DNA of 64,000 nt, from NCBI GenBank assembly GCA_949825045.1, contig OX463808.1:29945674-30009673 (forward strand). Reading direction: 5' to 3'. This stretch comes from Argyresthia goedartella (lineage: Eukaryota; Arthropoda; Insecta; Lepidoptera; Argyresthiidae). This document shows positions 32,609 to 45,255 of the stretch, in pieces. A program made the position numbers and the translations under genes. How positions within the stretch are numbered: position 1 is the first letter of the stretch; every line of letters begins with the position of its first letter. The notes under the pieces are model-generated. The model saw nothing but the letters and a program-made list of their open reading frames with translations. It was not told the DNA's origin and did not search any database.

Positions 32609-35600
32609 CTTGCCCTATGACAAGTTCTTAACCCCGGAAAACCCGAGGTGTATTCGAGATTCAATCGAAGACTGGAGCTTGAAGCCGAGTAAATCTAGGC
32701 TTATCCTAGATCCTAACGGATAAGCGCGAATATGACATATTTCTTAAGGTAAATGTTTAAGAATAACAACCGAGTTTTACGCGTGCTTCGTCAATAGCGC
32801 GTTCACCCTGAATGTGTCGCTCCCGCATGGTAAAGCAGCACGCAATTGTGGATATTATAATAAAATACGAATATAAATAACACTCATAAGTTAGGCAGCA
32901 GACTAAATTTTAATGAATCAAGGACAAATAAACATTTTCGGTAAACGTAGCAGAGTCAATACAAACACAATGTTTCAGTACACGCTTTGATACAGACTAG
33001 TAATTTCACTTGCGGGTGCGGGTGTACGCTCGAAGCGGCTTTTTTAAGTGAGTGTCGGCGTTCTTTGAAAAGAATCGGCACGCGCCTAGGCGGCGCGATC
33101 AAAGGTGACTTTAACAAAATGAAATCTCTAAAAAAAACCATTTTCATTTACTTGTCTTAAAATTACCGATTTCGTGGTACTTTGCTCGGCTCTACCTATA
33201 ATACAGCTCTATCGCCGTTAAAGCAATTTTAAAACTTCTGAAAATATTTGCTATTAGTTGTAAAGGAAATCAACAAAAGTACCTTGTTAAAAGCGCTGAG
33301 AAACGAGCCATCTCACATTCGTCGCACGAATCAATATCCGGCACGAGGTTCAAAGACCTATTATCATTCCCAGCGCTGCTTCAGCGATTCATCCTTTAAT
33401 TTGTCGCACCGTCCAAACAATACCCGTTTCGGAGCCAATCCTGCCCGCCCCTGGTACAAAAGCGTTCCGTGCGTGTCCCATTATCTTTGCCCTACGAATT
33501 TATTCGGCGTAACTTATTTAGGGGACGTCGCCATATCTCGCGTCCGGTTGTCCGTCGAATTGTTTCCGAATACACTCTCCGGGCTCCTAATACAATCGTC
33601 TGGCATTTCGGAAATGTGTATGCGGCATCTTTCCGCGTCTCTGACGGTTTTATTTATATCGATACGTATCATAGATAGAGTCCTATTATTCCTTTGTTTT
33701 ATGAGTTTGGCTGGCGAGACGCAATCAATTTCACGGGATAACAAAATGTAGTTTTGCGAAAATATGAACTGAAGGGGGAGTGGCTGCATTTGAGCGATTG
33801 CACACGCGGCGTTTATGTATCGAACGAGCAATTCTGTCTGGCTGTTTACACTGGTAAACAAGGCACTGTTCGAGTCGCGTGTGCTTATAAAAGTTTGATA
33901 AGTTAGATCGCAACAATAGATAGTTGGCACGCGACTGCGCCGTAGCGCGATGGTCATTAATTGCAAGTATGACGGATCGGCTTTTGTACACGCAACCGAA
34001 AAAGCCGTCACTGTCAACCAAAGCCGGTTGACTCCATGGTGACTATTGTTGGATTTTCTATGACAGTTTTTTTTAATATTCCGTTTACGATTCCCCTAGC
34101 GTAATGCAACAGCCATGCTAGACTATAAATACTTCGCGACTTCAATATAAATGTTTTCATCATTTTTAAATATAGCATCGCCCCCTACAAGTTTTTTTTT
34201 ATAAGACGTATAACTACTTCTGTGACTGTGATGGTAGGATATGACATCCAAAGAAGATGAAGAGCGTTCCAATTTTCCCTAATTTATAAACAACCCAATA
34301 TGTACCCGCATAGCATCACCGCCAGCCAGCCAACAATACCTACAATCACCAACAAACAGCAACTACACTACACCTTCCAATTTGGCGCGAGCACATTTCC
34401 CGCGCGCACTGAAGGAGCGAGCGAGCTCCTTGCATCGTCACGTGCTCGCCGATTCCCGCTCAATCGAGAGGCCGGTCACGCACAGCACTTCTTTCTTGTT
34501 CGTTGATCTTGCATCGACTACGCTAAGGATGTCGCAGTCACCAACCAGCTTGTATTCACTGTGGTTCCGTTTCTCTCGCATGCAACTTCATTTCATCATT
34601 TCAGTGAGCATCCTTCAATTGCTAATTAATTAATGTGTCCTATTGTTGATATCCATATATTTTCTGACAGATGACCAGGGTCGAATCCAAACCCTGCCGA
34701 TTCAATTTAGGATCCACTGATCCGTTGACCGTCTTAAAACAAATGTAGGTTTTAGGTAAATAAAGCCCATTATCGCGTATTGGAATGGAAATGGTTGCCA
34801 CGGTGATGATCTTGTTATGAACCTAATCTGAATAACTATAAAGCTTGTGGTAACCCCCCTGGAGATTCAATAATTCAGCACGATTTTCAAATAATCGCTC
34901 CTACAGATAATTATCGTATCGTAGTGATAGCGATTGTTCGTTCAATCTTCCTTAAATTCAGACATCTCTGAAATTAACCTGAATCGTGTTTTGTACGTTG
35001 TGCGACAACCTTGGAGCAGTTGATCGAATCCGCCCTCCTACAAGTATCGCCCCTTGCAAACTTACTTCGGAAGTGCCAAAGAACGATGGCGCGAACGTAG
35101 GTCGGGGTATTGGTATTGGCGACTGATATGCGGTGGATGCTATAGATTTGTACAAATTGCCGTTCTAGTTCGATTTTGGGCTTGGTTGGGTAGATTTATC
35201 CGTTTCTTGGCGACTTATCGATTTTATTGCGCTCCTTTTTTGGCTGCCTTTGTGAATGATCTTGTAATCTTTACTGTGTGAAGCTAGGAATTGTAAATCC
35301 AGCTGGTAAGCATTTTGGTTACGTGTGGCTTAATTCTGAAGAGTATATAGAATGAACACTAGGATACTCTTTGCATTACACTAGGTAACTCTAGTGAACG
35401 GTAAATTTAGATTCATAGATGAAGTAAGGTCTCTAATCTAGAAAATACAGTCTTTGTATATTTCGCCACAAAATGTTTCTCCCTCGGTACAATCGAGCGA
35501 GGCATTCAGACACCGCGTCAAAGAGTATTCAGCGTCATCTTGCAGAAGCGCCATGAACCATAGTCTTTATGATTAATAACCCTGATGACATTTTAATTAA

Positions 35601-35789
35601 CCCGGGCTAAAAGTCAAAGAGGCTCCGATGCCTCATTGTTCTACCCTCCTCGACAAGATGGCGGCTTAATGTTTAACTCATTATGTTATTGTTTATACCT
35701 AGGTGAGCTACTACAATAGGCTTTGATGTCTCAATAAAACCAGGCCTTATCATGTTACTCTGACGTCTAGGAATTTCAATCGCTTTTGA
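32609..35789. other. Unassigned; moderately GC-rich parts, no gene called
   Basis: Long overlapping frames at 33248-33751 (+) and 33514-34017 (-), 167 codons each, share the same DNA on opposite strands and have no recognisable domain. Compositional bias can explain both. An 11-base AAGATGGCGGC (YY1/Pho-type core) is at 35655-35665. Confidence 0.4.
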
Positions 35790-35900
35790 ATAAAACCGGT
35801 CAAGTGCGAGTCGCATGAAGAGTGTTTTCCACAGTACAATAGTAGGGATGGTGTGGAGTGAATACTCAGGCACTTTTCTCAGGAACTATTGGAGGAGTCT
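35790..35900 (+). repeat. Fragment of a 'cggccaagtgcgagtcg' repeat
   Basis: 'aaaaccggtcaagtgcgagtcgcatg' is the typical start of the repeat found more fully at 53879-54362. Only about 110 bases are recognisable. Confidence 0.5.
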
Positions 35901-36109
35901 TGATATTTTTTGAAAAAATACTTAACCTGATAACCGCAACATAATACAAGTCTAATGTGAGAAAATATTGCCTACAAAAAACTGGGGTTGGTTAAATGAT
36001 GAAACGAAAAAAAAACACCGTAAAAAGTCATGTAAGTATTAAAATGCTTCCGATATACGTACATTGTAGGAATTTTCAATTATTCGGATACAGTTTCGAG
36101 ATCTGTGTA

Positions 36110-36240
36110 GGAAGCAGGAATAATTACGCGTTGCCAAAGAATGCGAATCGAGTTGTCAGTAACTCTTATGTACAATGTATAAGGTTAATTTTATCTGAAC
36201 TCGAAAACTTTTTCACTCTGCTTTTTATTCCTGCTTAAGC
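36110..36240. mobile_element. MITE with 'aagcaggaataa' ends, copy 2
   Basis: Close relative of 20200-20330, same length and orientation; inverted ends 'gaagcaggaataattac' and 'tttttattcctgctt'. Confidence 0.75.
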
Positions 36241-36494
36241 CACACAGTTTTTTTTTTATAGAATGCAGCCATTATTCAATGGTGATCAATGATCATTCGG
36301 TCGAACTTTTTCCATGGATTTGTTTTGCGTTACTTTCCATTCCACTCTACCACGAAGCAAATTTATTAACGTGCGCATCCTAAAGGTGTCGGCCTTAAAA
36401 TATATTCGGCCATAAACAAACAGCGTGCGAGACAGAGACAGATAATTCAGTATGAGTTGTTATTCGAGAACACGCGATACTCGAATACGCCGAC

Positions 36495-36752
36495 CAAGGG
36501 CTCAATTCCCGTACACAATGACAGCTAAATGACAATTACATGAAGATTATGGTCATCTGTAATATTTGGAGTTTGGAGTATACTTTTTTAGGCAATTATG
36601 GTAAAAATTAAGTTAATTGGTAAGCATAGTAATTTAGTTAAACAACAAAGGGAATAGGATTATAAAATCTTCAGATATTGGATATCTAAAGCTGACCGTA
36701 ATCATCACGTAATTGTCATTGAGCTGTCATTGTTTGCCGGAATTGGGCCCCA
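36495..36752. mobile_element. Foldback MITE with 'gggcccaattcc' ends
   Basis: The left arm 'gggctcaattcccg' then 'acaatgacagct.aatgacaattac' is repeated in inverse on the right as 'gtaattgtcattgagctgtcattgt' and 'ccggaattgggcccc'. Arms are about 60 bp, total about 258 bp. No coding capacity. The ends resemble those of the MITE at 15514. Confidence 0.7.
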
Positions 36753-38632
36753 ACACTACTGCACTCAGTTGCGCAGGGTTCCGGGTAGCCCGCTCGGTTA
36801 TCAGAGAACCCGTGAGTATCTAATTACCCGTGTTACTACAACACTCAAGGTTATTCTGCAACGGTAGAGTAATCTGCGATAAGATCGGGTTAATTAAGAG
36901 AAGATTCATGAGATTTGATTATAAAAAATATCTGAGATCCGCTTAAAACATTGAAAAAAATCATGTAGCCGATGTATGTAGGTATCCGAATACTAGCTTA
37001 CTCTTCATAAGCCACTCGTGAAAGACAATGATTGAATCTACATATAATAATGTGTAGAATTCCACTTTTTTACTTTTTACATATTCACTACACACTTAAT
37101 GACGTCATAGATCTTTACTCCTACTCATCTTACATAGAAGAGTTCTCCTGCCCGGTATGCCAAGACGTCTCAATATAAAATGTACACCTACGTTTTAAAT
37201 AGGTTTGTTCAAATAAAAATAGGATTTGATTGATTTGAAATGATTTGAATAGCTTTATCATTATAAATGATAATTTGATAACGAACACAAATTGTGATTT
37301 TATAAATCCACAGAGACCGAATAAATCGAATTATCTTTTTCAAGCGTCTAAAGCAAACCGTCGTTTGTTTTAATTAATTTGTCATTGAATTTAGAACCAA
37401 TCTCTGTGTCTGATAGAGTTTTAAAACTTCGATATTAAAGGCTAGGCTTTGGTTTAGAAACTCTAAATTAGTCAATTGTAAATTAAGTGTGCCATTGTTA
37501 ACCCCAAAATCAAAAAATACTCTCTCCAAAGGTTTATTGCTAATCCGTAAATAAACGACCTCTATAGAACAGCTAAAGTTTTCGTAACAAATTTAGTTTT
37601 ATTGCTTATGTTTAACTCTTTACCAAATTGATTAAAAAGGCCGAATCAATACATTTTCATCCCAAGTTCATTCACCAAAATATAAAAAATATAAAATTCT
37701 AAACTAGCAGATTATGACCTAACAAACCTATCTTTAAACTTTAAAGTGACCTCAAGCAAGTTATCCACTAATACCGTTCTGTTAAACTATTTCGGAGTCA
37801 AAACTTACATTGGTAAACAATATATTAGTTGCCATAATTTATTGTCAGGGATACCTAATTTCAGGCCTTATTAAATATATCTGCAACCTTCCTGCTACGT
37901 TTGAGTTCTCTCTCACAGCTCCCTGTCATTTCCTGTCATTTAGATATCCAATTAGCCGCTGTCGGATACATTTACTTTTTATTTTCAGTGCATGTCAAGA
38001 GTGCAGTTTCGAATGAATAGTGTCTAAAAATTCCGCAGTATAGAGTATTTTAGGGGGTTGATCATGCTTATATGAAAGCTGGCATAACCACCTTTGCCGT
38101 CAATATTTTTTCAAGTCTTTCGCGCACGGTTGCCTTTGTTACACATGTTCTATGCCCTTCAGTAACATCGCTCATCACATAATACCTCTTCTGTTTGTAT
38201 ATGTAGAATGATAAAGCAACCAATAAAAAGATAATCACGTTGTCTTCACTATAGCCGTCTGAGACATCTCATCAAGCAAATATGCCGCTCTATCCGTCAC
38301 GTGGCCAACGAGCGATTCAAGATGGCGGCAAAGACGCTGATGTCATGTCCACCATAACTCGGCCCACCTGGCTTTGTTTACGTAATTGAATGGCATTATA
38401 TTACATGGCGAGTCGACAAATTGCAACTGGAGTCCGAATGAACATATTATTTATTGTAGAATTTTAAAGAGGAGGAGGCTTTTACTTAGAAAATGCTAGA
38501 TAGACAGATGGAATAAATATAATTTTTAAAGGCCGGCTGCTCCCCTTAGTATATCACAAAACTACTGCAAGTAGCGGCAGTGTGCTTTAACAATCCTGAT
38601 ATATACCGCGACAATGGCGCGCCATTCGCTTA
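36753..38632. other. Unassigned AT-rich sequence
   Basis: No gene. A second exact AAGATGGCGGC is at 38319-38329. Confidence 0.4.
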
Positions 38633-38822
38633 GTGGCGCTGGCGTAGTTGGCGGCAAAGAGTTCCATTCATCTGAGGTTAGGTTCAAATTACGTCGCGTG
38701 ATCTTTCAAATACACTTAACACTGGCAAAGTTAACTCCAAATGAGGTAAGGATTCCATATATTATAAGAAGTAAATAGAATTCGACGACATTGATAGATA
38801 GACAGCCTACACCAGCGCCACC
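38633..38822. mobile_element. MITE with 'gtggcgctgg' ends, copy 2
   Basis: Inverted ends 'gtggcgctggcgtag' and 'ctacaccagcgccac'. Partner of 25425-25657, without the secondary palindrome. Confidence 0.75.
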
Positions 38823-39559
38823 TGCAATGAGCCTTTCAGATTTGGTGCCATTAACGGTACACTTCACATGTAAAAATATCCCGACTGATACAGAAAATTC
38901 TTTGTTGTTCTGTCCTCACATCGCAACAGGCATGTCGTCGCAAGTTCCCTACTGTCTCGAGGATGGCTGGGCCTTGACTGTTTTTATCGTAGAGAAGGGA
39001 CTCTTGTTATGAATTTTGATTTCGATCCCGTTTTGTAAGTCGAGAATAATTCGGTTCCGAAAACTTTTTTTAAAAAGCCATCCAGTAAATATATATATCA
39101 AACTTTATATCCTCTAAAGCACATTTAGCAGAGAAGTCTATGAATATTAATCCGCAAACGATGATCAAAACCCCAAAACAAAAAGACTTCTACTAAGTAA
39201 TCACCAATTCTGCAAAACTATAGCCATCCATGTGCCAGATGGTCAGATTGTGGCAGTGGCAGGTTGCAGATGGTTGGTTACGGCCAACGATAGAGAGAGA
39301 TGGATGTCTTTTAAGGAGGCTTTTACCCGTGAGGAATCCACACAAATGACACACAATTGAATTGAGTTTGAACTTGGTTTGAACAAAATAAAATTAGCAG
39401 TTTTTAAGATATAAAACATTTATTAAATGTTATTCATACAAACACTATCAAAAACAAAATAACTATTTGCTGGTGAATAATGATAGTGATATTTTGGCTA
39501 GGTGTATCAGGTGTATGTGAAGTGAGTAACTTCCTAATATATTTTTTTGTCTTATATTT
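38823..39559. other. Unassigned sequence
   Basis: No gene or repeat recognised. Confidence 0.4.
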
Positions 39560-39790
39560 TAAATTTATTACGGAACCCTAAATGTGTGAAGTCCGACACG
39601 AACTTGGCCGGTTTTTTAAACTTCCCATTGACCTATGAGCTTGAAATTTGGAAATAATGTGTATTTTACCAACCAATATATTGATAAATCAGATTTTTTC
39701 TTTAAAATTTCCATTTTTTTCATAATTCTGCCATTCGTTTTATATTCTACATTTGCTACGGAACCCTAGGTGTTTTTGTATAACACGCAT
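39560..39790 (+). repeat. 'cggaaccctaaatgtg' repeat family, copy
   Basis: Two family ends in a row: 'ttacggaaccctaaatgtg...gaacttggccgg' at 39568-39616, then 'ttgataaatcagattttttctt' and 'ctacatttgctacggaaccc' up to about 39790. These match 13850-14236. Confidence 0.6.
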
Positions 39791-40539
39791 GAATTAATAA
39801 AAAAATTGTGTAATTATAAAAAAATCAAAAATAACCAGCCAATCTTTCCTAGATAAACAACAAATAGGTAAAAAGTTGAAGACTGCAAGAGCCGCAATAA
39901 GTAAAGCTTGAAGCCATTACTAGCAACAAGAATAAGTCAGTAGTGCTGAGCGTGGAAGATTGCCTCGCCAGCCCCGAAATAACGTGATTAGCCAAGTGAA
40001 AGAGGCGAAGGCACAAAAGTAAATGAGATTACCCGTTTGCCGTTCGCAAGCCAACTTGTTTGTATTGAGGTCCCTATTCTGTGCCTTCCTCTCCTATGGG
40101 GTGGGTAAACTTATGTGAGTGATCTAGCCTAGAGGACCATTCAATTAGAAGTACTACTAGTAACTATTGTAGCTCGTAGTATAAAACGAATGTATTATGT
40201 AGTTAGTAGAACTCCTTGGAACGTGAAGGTTCGACTGCGCGGTTCGTTTGATCAAACAACCAGTGTTTTTTTTTAAACCCGAGCTCCATTGCATATTTAA
40301 TTGTTTGCTAAAGATTCACCATATTGACTCAACTTTACTATGAGGACGGATTAATCACACCTACACCGTAGCAGTATAATAAGGTCAGGAATACATCACT
40401 AGCAAATAATAGCAATATTACCAGCGCTTTGATCAAAAGCGCGTTTAATCCCGAATGTTAAATTTTGAACTTTGTAAACGTATTTAAAGGCTTAGGAACC
40501 ATTGTCGGGGCCGTATTCAAATACGGGAAAGAATCAGCG
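39791..40539. other. Unassigned sequence
   Basis: No gene or repeat recognised. Confidence 0.4.
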
Positions 40540-41820
40540 GGAACAAAAGCCGACACTATGAACTTCGCCTGGCGCTCCCCAAGGAGCGGGCAACACTGAA
40601 ATTCAGAAGGCTTACAGAGGATTTATAGCTTTTCACAATGATAAATAAAATCTCTGAAAAGCGCTAAATCTTAAAACAATCTCGCTCGTTTCGCTTTCTA
40701 TACGATAACCCAAACAAACAGCGAATTGCAGAATACAAGTAACGAAGTCTGAAGGCGGAAAACTGACAAATTGTCGTCTACGAAGTTGTCTCTTCCTGTC
40801 GGTGGTTCTCGTGGATATTGCTCTGGGCTACTTACATCAGGACAAAAACCCAACGAAACTCCCGTTTAATCCCTAACAACTTTTACTGCTTCTCTCTCGC
40901 AAAAACTGCTTATTTCGTTTCAGGACTTTAACTTTTCGCGCTCCGTAACAGTGGCACTAGCAGAGTCCCCAGTTGAAGAATTGTTCCGCTTAACTGTTAA
41001 CTATTGACAATTTGCAGTACCTACGTTTGTTAATGACAAACTAACTGGAACTCCGGTGAGCAGCTAATGTTATGAGCTGACTGAACAGCGTCTCGCGGCA
41101 TGATGCTTTAAGCAAACGATGTGTAATGTGCGACGACGTGGCAAAGCATAGGCGAGAACCCGCGGCCGCCGGTTTCCGAATCTCACTAACTGCTCAAGGA
41201 TAAAGTGTACGTGCTTGGCAAGCCCACAGTCTCTTACAGAACGAGCGATGCAAATCCACCTCTAAAGCGCTAATTATTTTTAATCGCCCCGGCTTAGACT
41301 ATATCAGCTACAGCGCAAAGGTTTTTGCGGGGTTAAATCGCACCTAGGCTCTTACCAAGCGACGCCTGGCGACCGCCTATTTATCGACTATCCGTACTTT
41401 GGCTAAACTACACATCGGTCGAAGACACGCGCTCCAAGTCCAGTGGTAGAGCCCAGCCAGCGACAGTCGTGCAGCGATATCGCCATTTGCATAAAATGAA
41501 TTCCGTAACACGGCAGGTTACTCGCGCCGCCGCCGCCGCCCCGCCACGCTCTCGCGAAACCTTTTGAAAATATTAAGCAAATAAGAGAATTCGCGAGCGC
41601 ATTTCATTATGAATTGTTTTATTATTCCCGGGGGTCACGGAACAGAATTGAAATTCTTAGACTGCTCGATCGGGCGTTGCTAGAGAGATTGTGCTTATTA
41701 AAAAGCTCGTCGACTGCTATGCTGCTCGCTTATGAAGATTCCATCTGAGGGCGGTCACGAACCGGCGCGGCGGCAGCGGCCGCGAGCATTAAGCATTCGC
41801 GATAAACTCATTACTCAGAG

Positions 41821-41852
<32 letters not shown>

Positions 41853-42330
41853 CCGTAAGACGAGATCGGACGGAATATACCGTTCCGACAAAACAGCTGG
41901 TGTCCGCCCGATAATCTGAGAATAATGGCCACAGGATTATCGTGACAAACCAGCAAAACCTTCTTGCCTTGATTGACAGGCGGCAATGGGCTGCATGTAA
42001 TTAAAAGTTTGCTAACTACTCGACTGGTGGGAGCCCGTCCCACCTTCGAGTACATGAACTTATACTAATTAGAGAGGAATTCTTTCGCGACTTGCCGCCG
42101 CCTAGATTTGGAAGTTGTCGGCGAAGTTCGACGTCGCGGAGTGTCGCGGGTTTAATTGGGAATCTTGGGGAATTTGCAGGCAAGAAATTCGTTAAGAAAC
42201 GGCGGCGAATATAGTAGAACTGTAACGTGGAAAGGAAAATGGTGGGAGTGCAGGCTGTCGTGTGACGCTCCGCGAGTCCCGCGACAAACAGAATGCCTTG
42301 CGGCAGGTCTCAGTGAAATAATTAACTAAC
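40540..42330. other. GC/CpG-rich zone with (GCC)n tracts
   Basis: Noticeably more GC-rich than the rest of the window, with GCC-type runs at 41527-41545 and 41820-41856 and many CpGs. No convincing ORF. A weak exon-like block at 40925-41055 has an acceptor 'tatttcgtttcag' and donor 'ccg|gtgagc', but its open frame stops early. It may be a regulatory or promoter-proximal region of a host gene. Confidence 0.4.
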
Positions 42331-42925
42331 GTCCTATCTTGAGAAAGACTTTGATGTATACTTGTATGTCGTCCTGCACGAATCCAGAATTATCATCAAG
42401 CATACTAAGTAGTATAAAATACGAACTAATAGATAATTTGGAGTACGACGAAAAAAAACTGGTTAAGGATCTTTTTCGCTTCTCCGCAGATGTTTTCCCA
42501 TTTACGAGTACTGCCGTATATTTGACCAGCCGAGCATTAGTGCTGTGGTTTCAACTAATCCGAACTAACATACCAATTTCGACTAATTTGGACGCGTATA
42601 AGGCACGAATTAAGCCGGGTCGGCACCAAATTCGGACCAATTAGATGAGTCAACGAGCTGTGTCGCACTCGGGAGCAGTTTTGTCGGCAATATAATTTAT
42701 TAGGCGGCTCAAAGTTTCCGGCTTCAACCCTTAAAGACTCGAGTGAAATTTGATTACTAACGCTTTAAACGTCCCCTCGGCCTTGCTCCAAGTTTTAAAT
42801 GGATGAGTCCTCTCTGTTCGCTAATACGGGCTGACAAAGATCAAGATGAAATGTGAACAAATTAATGTAAGCGTATGTGGTTAGTAGCGGATGTATGTAG
42901 AGTAACCCCGCTTGTGGTGGCTCGC

Positions 42926-43110
42926 CCCGCAACCAAGTTGCATTGGCTACCTTATCACTCGCTACGACGCTAAAAAAATGTATAGTATTTGACGTTTGCC
43001 GACGCAAAGTATCACGTGACTTCTAAACTATCGCGCGCCATACGTCAACTCACATACATTTTCTTGCGTCGTAGCGAGTGTTATGTTAGCGAATGCAATT
43101 TGGTTAGGGG
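42926..43110. mobile_element. Foldback MITE, nearly full-length palindrome
   Basis: The left arm 'aaccaagttgcattggct.cc', 'cactcgctacgacgc' and 'tttgacgtttgccg' is repeated in inverse on the right with scattered mismatches ('gcgtcgtagcgagtg', 'gcgaatgcaatttggtta'). About 185 bp; arms cover most of the length. Confidence 0.7.
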
Positions 43111-43847
43111 GCAGGGGAAGTAAAACAAATGCTCCCAATGAGGTCCTGCCCAACCCCAGTGTATCGGCTCGAATTAACAAATCATTTGTCTCAATCCACA
43201 GACCGCAATGGAAGCCACGTCCTACCATATCCTATTCCAATTATCATATAAATGTCTCTGTGAAGCACACTCGTACTTGATTGCCGCCATGTTTGCTGAT
43301 ATCGTATTTAATTAAAAAGACGCTCAAAAAAATAAAGAAGAGTATCTTTTCCGCGTAGCTCTCCTGCTCCTCCGTTTAGAAATAATAAAGCAACGAGACA
43401 TCGCCCAAATATTCGAGACGAATGTAAGCAAAAGGCATACCGTTCGGAAATTCCATCTGAGGAGACATTCTTCCTTCAAATCAATTAAATTCTTTTGTCG
43501 TACTTTTGTCGTCGTGATTATTTTCCTAAGGCGGCCGGTCCCCGAGGAGGGGAGCGAAAGGATGGGGGGAGGACATCAAAAGGCCCGCGTTCCTATAGCC
43601 TTACCTTGGTAGATGCTTAAGTCGACAAGAGCCAATTAAAGGTTTTGAAACTGATCCATCGAAGTTCCCCACCAGTTTTTGTAAACGATGTTATTGACTT
43701 TAGCTATCTGTGTTTTGTTTTGTTTTCTTCGCTCAATGTAGAGGTTGTCTTTCAAGATGTCAGTTTCAACGGTTTGATTTGTGTACAATACGCATTGGGG
43801 AGATAAGGAGTTGAACCTCAAAACTTCTAATATTGGCGTAAATGGTA
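43111..43847. other. Unassigned sequence
   Basis: No gene or repeat recognised. Confidence 0.4.
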
Positions 43848-43972
43848 TATATAGTTCTTGAGAAATCTCTTATAATTCTTGAGAAAAGTGCCTGTGACAG
43901 ACGGACGGACGAACGGACACGCGAGTGACCCAATAAGGGTTCCTCCTTAAAAGGTACAGAACCCTAAAAAAC
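43848..43972 (-). repeat. 'gggttccgtac' repeat family, minus-strand fragment
   Basis: 'ctgtgacagacggacggacg', 'aataagggttcctc' and 'ggtacagaaccct' are the inverse of the start of 13483-14236. Confidence 0.65.
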
Positions 43973-44454
43973 GTTGTAAAAAGGTAAAAAACGCGCTAAA
44001 TGCACTGGAGCTAAATGCAAAGGGGGAACCTTAGTTTATTTACTTTTATTTGCTGCAAATGTTTATTGCTGAAATATATTTAAGTATGTATATTTTATCA
44101 ACCCACTATTACCATGAACTAAATAGATAACCATTCTTTCACAAAATTTTGTCTGAAAGACTGACATTACCTTCTGAGATGTAACGATATTCACCCCTGG
44201 GCCCTGGGCGCTAAGTAATAAATCATTAAAATTAAGTATAAGCAAAGCTTGTAGCTTGGGTTAATCAATTGAATAATTAACCACCTGGGGCTTAAAACTA
44301 CGAAGTGCGTGCAAGGACAAGGACTGCAGGAGAATGTGGATTTATGTGAAAATAATATTCTACAGGGAAATTAAGAGGAAGGATTTTAGTGAAATTAATT
44401 CAGACAGGCGGTTTTCATTTAGTTTACACTTTTTTATCATTAATTAAAAATTCA

Positions 44455-44705
44455 AATGTCTTTATTACTGTAGATATTTACATACACTTATCAAACGTCT
44501 TTTTTGGCCTCGTCTCTACATTGGACCACTGTGGGAGAAGCAGGGCGAAGGAACTCCCACAGATTGATTTTTAAAGATTGATCTCTTAAAAATTGGTAGT
44601 GTTTGACTAATAAAAGTATTGCAATATTAATTATTATAATTAATAAGCAGGAATATATAATTACGAAATTATTCATACATTCCCATCATTTAGGTAATCT
44701 TGAAC
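44455..44705 (+). repeat. Dispersed repeat C, copy 2
   Basis: Partner of 18765-19025 (see that entry for the shared words). This copy has extra AT-rich sequence near 44625-44650. Confidence 0.6.
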
Positions 44706-45009
44706 ATTGTAATATCCCTTTTTGACAAAGTCCCTTGGTTTTTTAATTGCTCAAATGGCAATTTTAAAATCTCCAGTGGTATTTGTTGTAGTAGAGAATA
44801 CACTAACCATTGAAAGAATTGCTAACTTTCGCGATTAAACCGAGATGCAAGTAGTGGGTGATTATTTCTGAGGTAAACATTACAGTTATCGCTAAATTTG
44901 GAAAATGTTATAAGGTTCTTGCGAATATATATTATATTTTAGAAAATAAATTGATTGGCTACAGTTAGTATATCAATTTCTTACTGTACACCATTAACAT
45001 CATCAAAAT

Positions 45010-45255
45010 CTTCTTTTTGTCTTTCAATTTTGAAGTCCAGTCCAGATCATCAGATAACAACACTTTGTCAGTCAATTTCTCCACCATACAAGGCAGATCT
45101 TTAATATACCGGGAATAAGAAAAGGCCTAATATGGAACCTTGTGGAACGCCAATTTTTACACCCGATCCATCAAATTTAACGCCGTTGACTTCTGCCTTT
45201 TGATTCCTATTGCTTTAGTATGATCTTAGTAGATCCAACGCTTTATTTCTAACTG
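45010..45255 (-). pseudogene. LINE RT remnant
   Basis: Minus-strand translation in broken frames gives VNGVKFDGSGVKIGVPQGSI (the RT PQG motif) followed by LFLFPVY and a stop. It is part of a non-LTR RT palm domain, different from the two larger LINEs here. The flanks are too decayed to extend it. Confidence 0.65.

Noticed and set aside
33248..34017. 167-codon open frames on both strands
   Set aside because: They overlap on opposite strands over a locally GC-richer stretch, have no domain and no splice or promoter support.
40925..41055. Exon-like block, acceptor cgtttcag and donor ccg|gtgagc
   Set aside because: The only long frame stops before the donor; too weak to call.
41732..42055. Ala/Gly-rich frames on both strands
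   Set aside because: Produced by the GCC trinucleotide run; no conserved protein seen.
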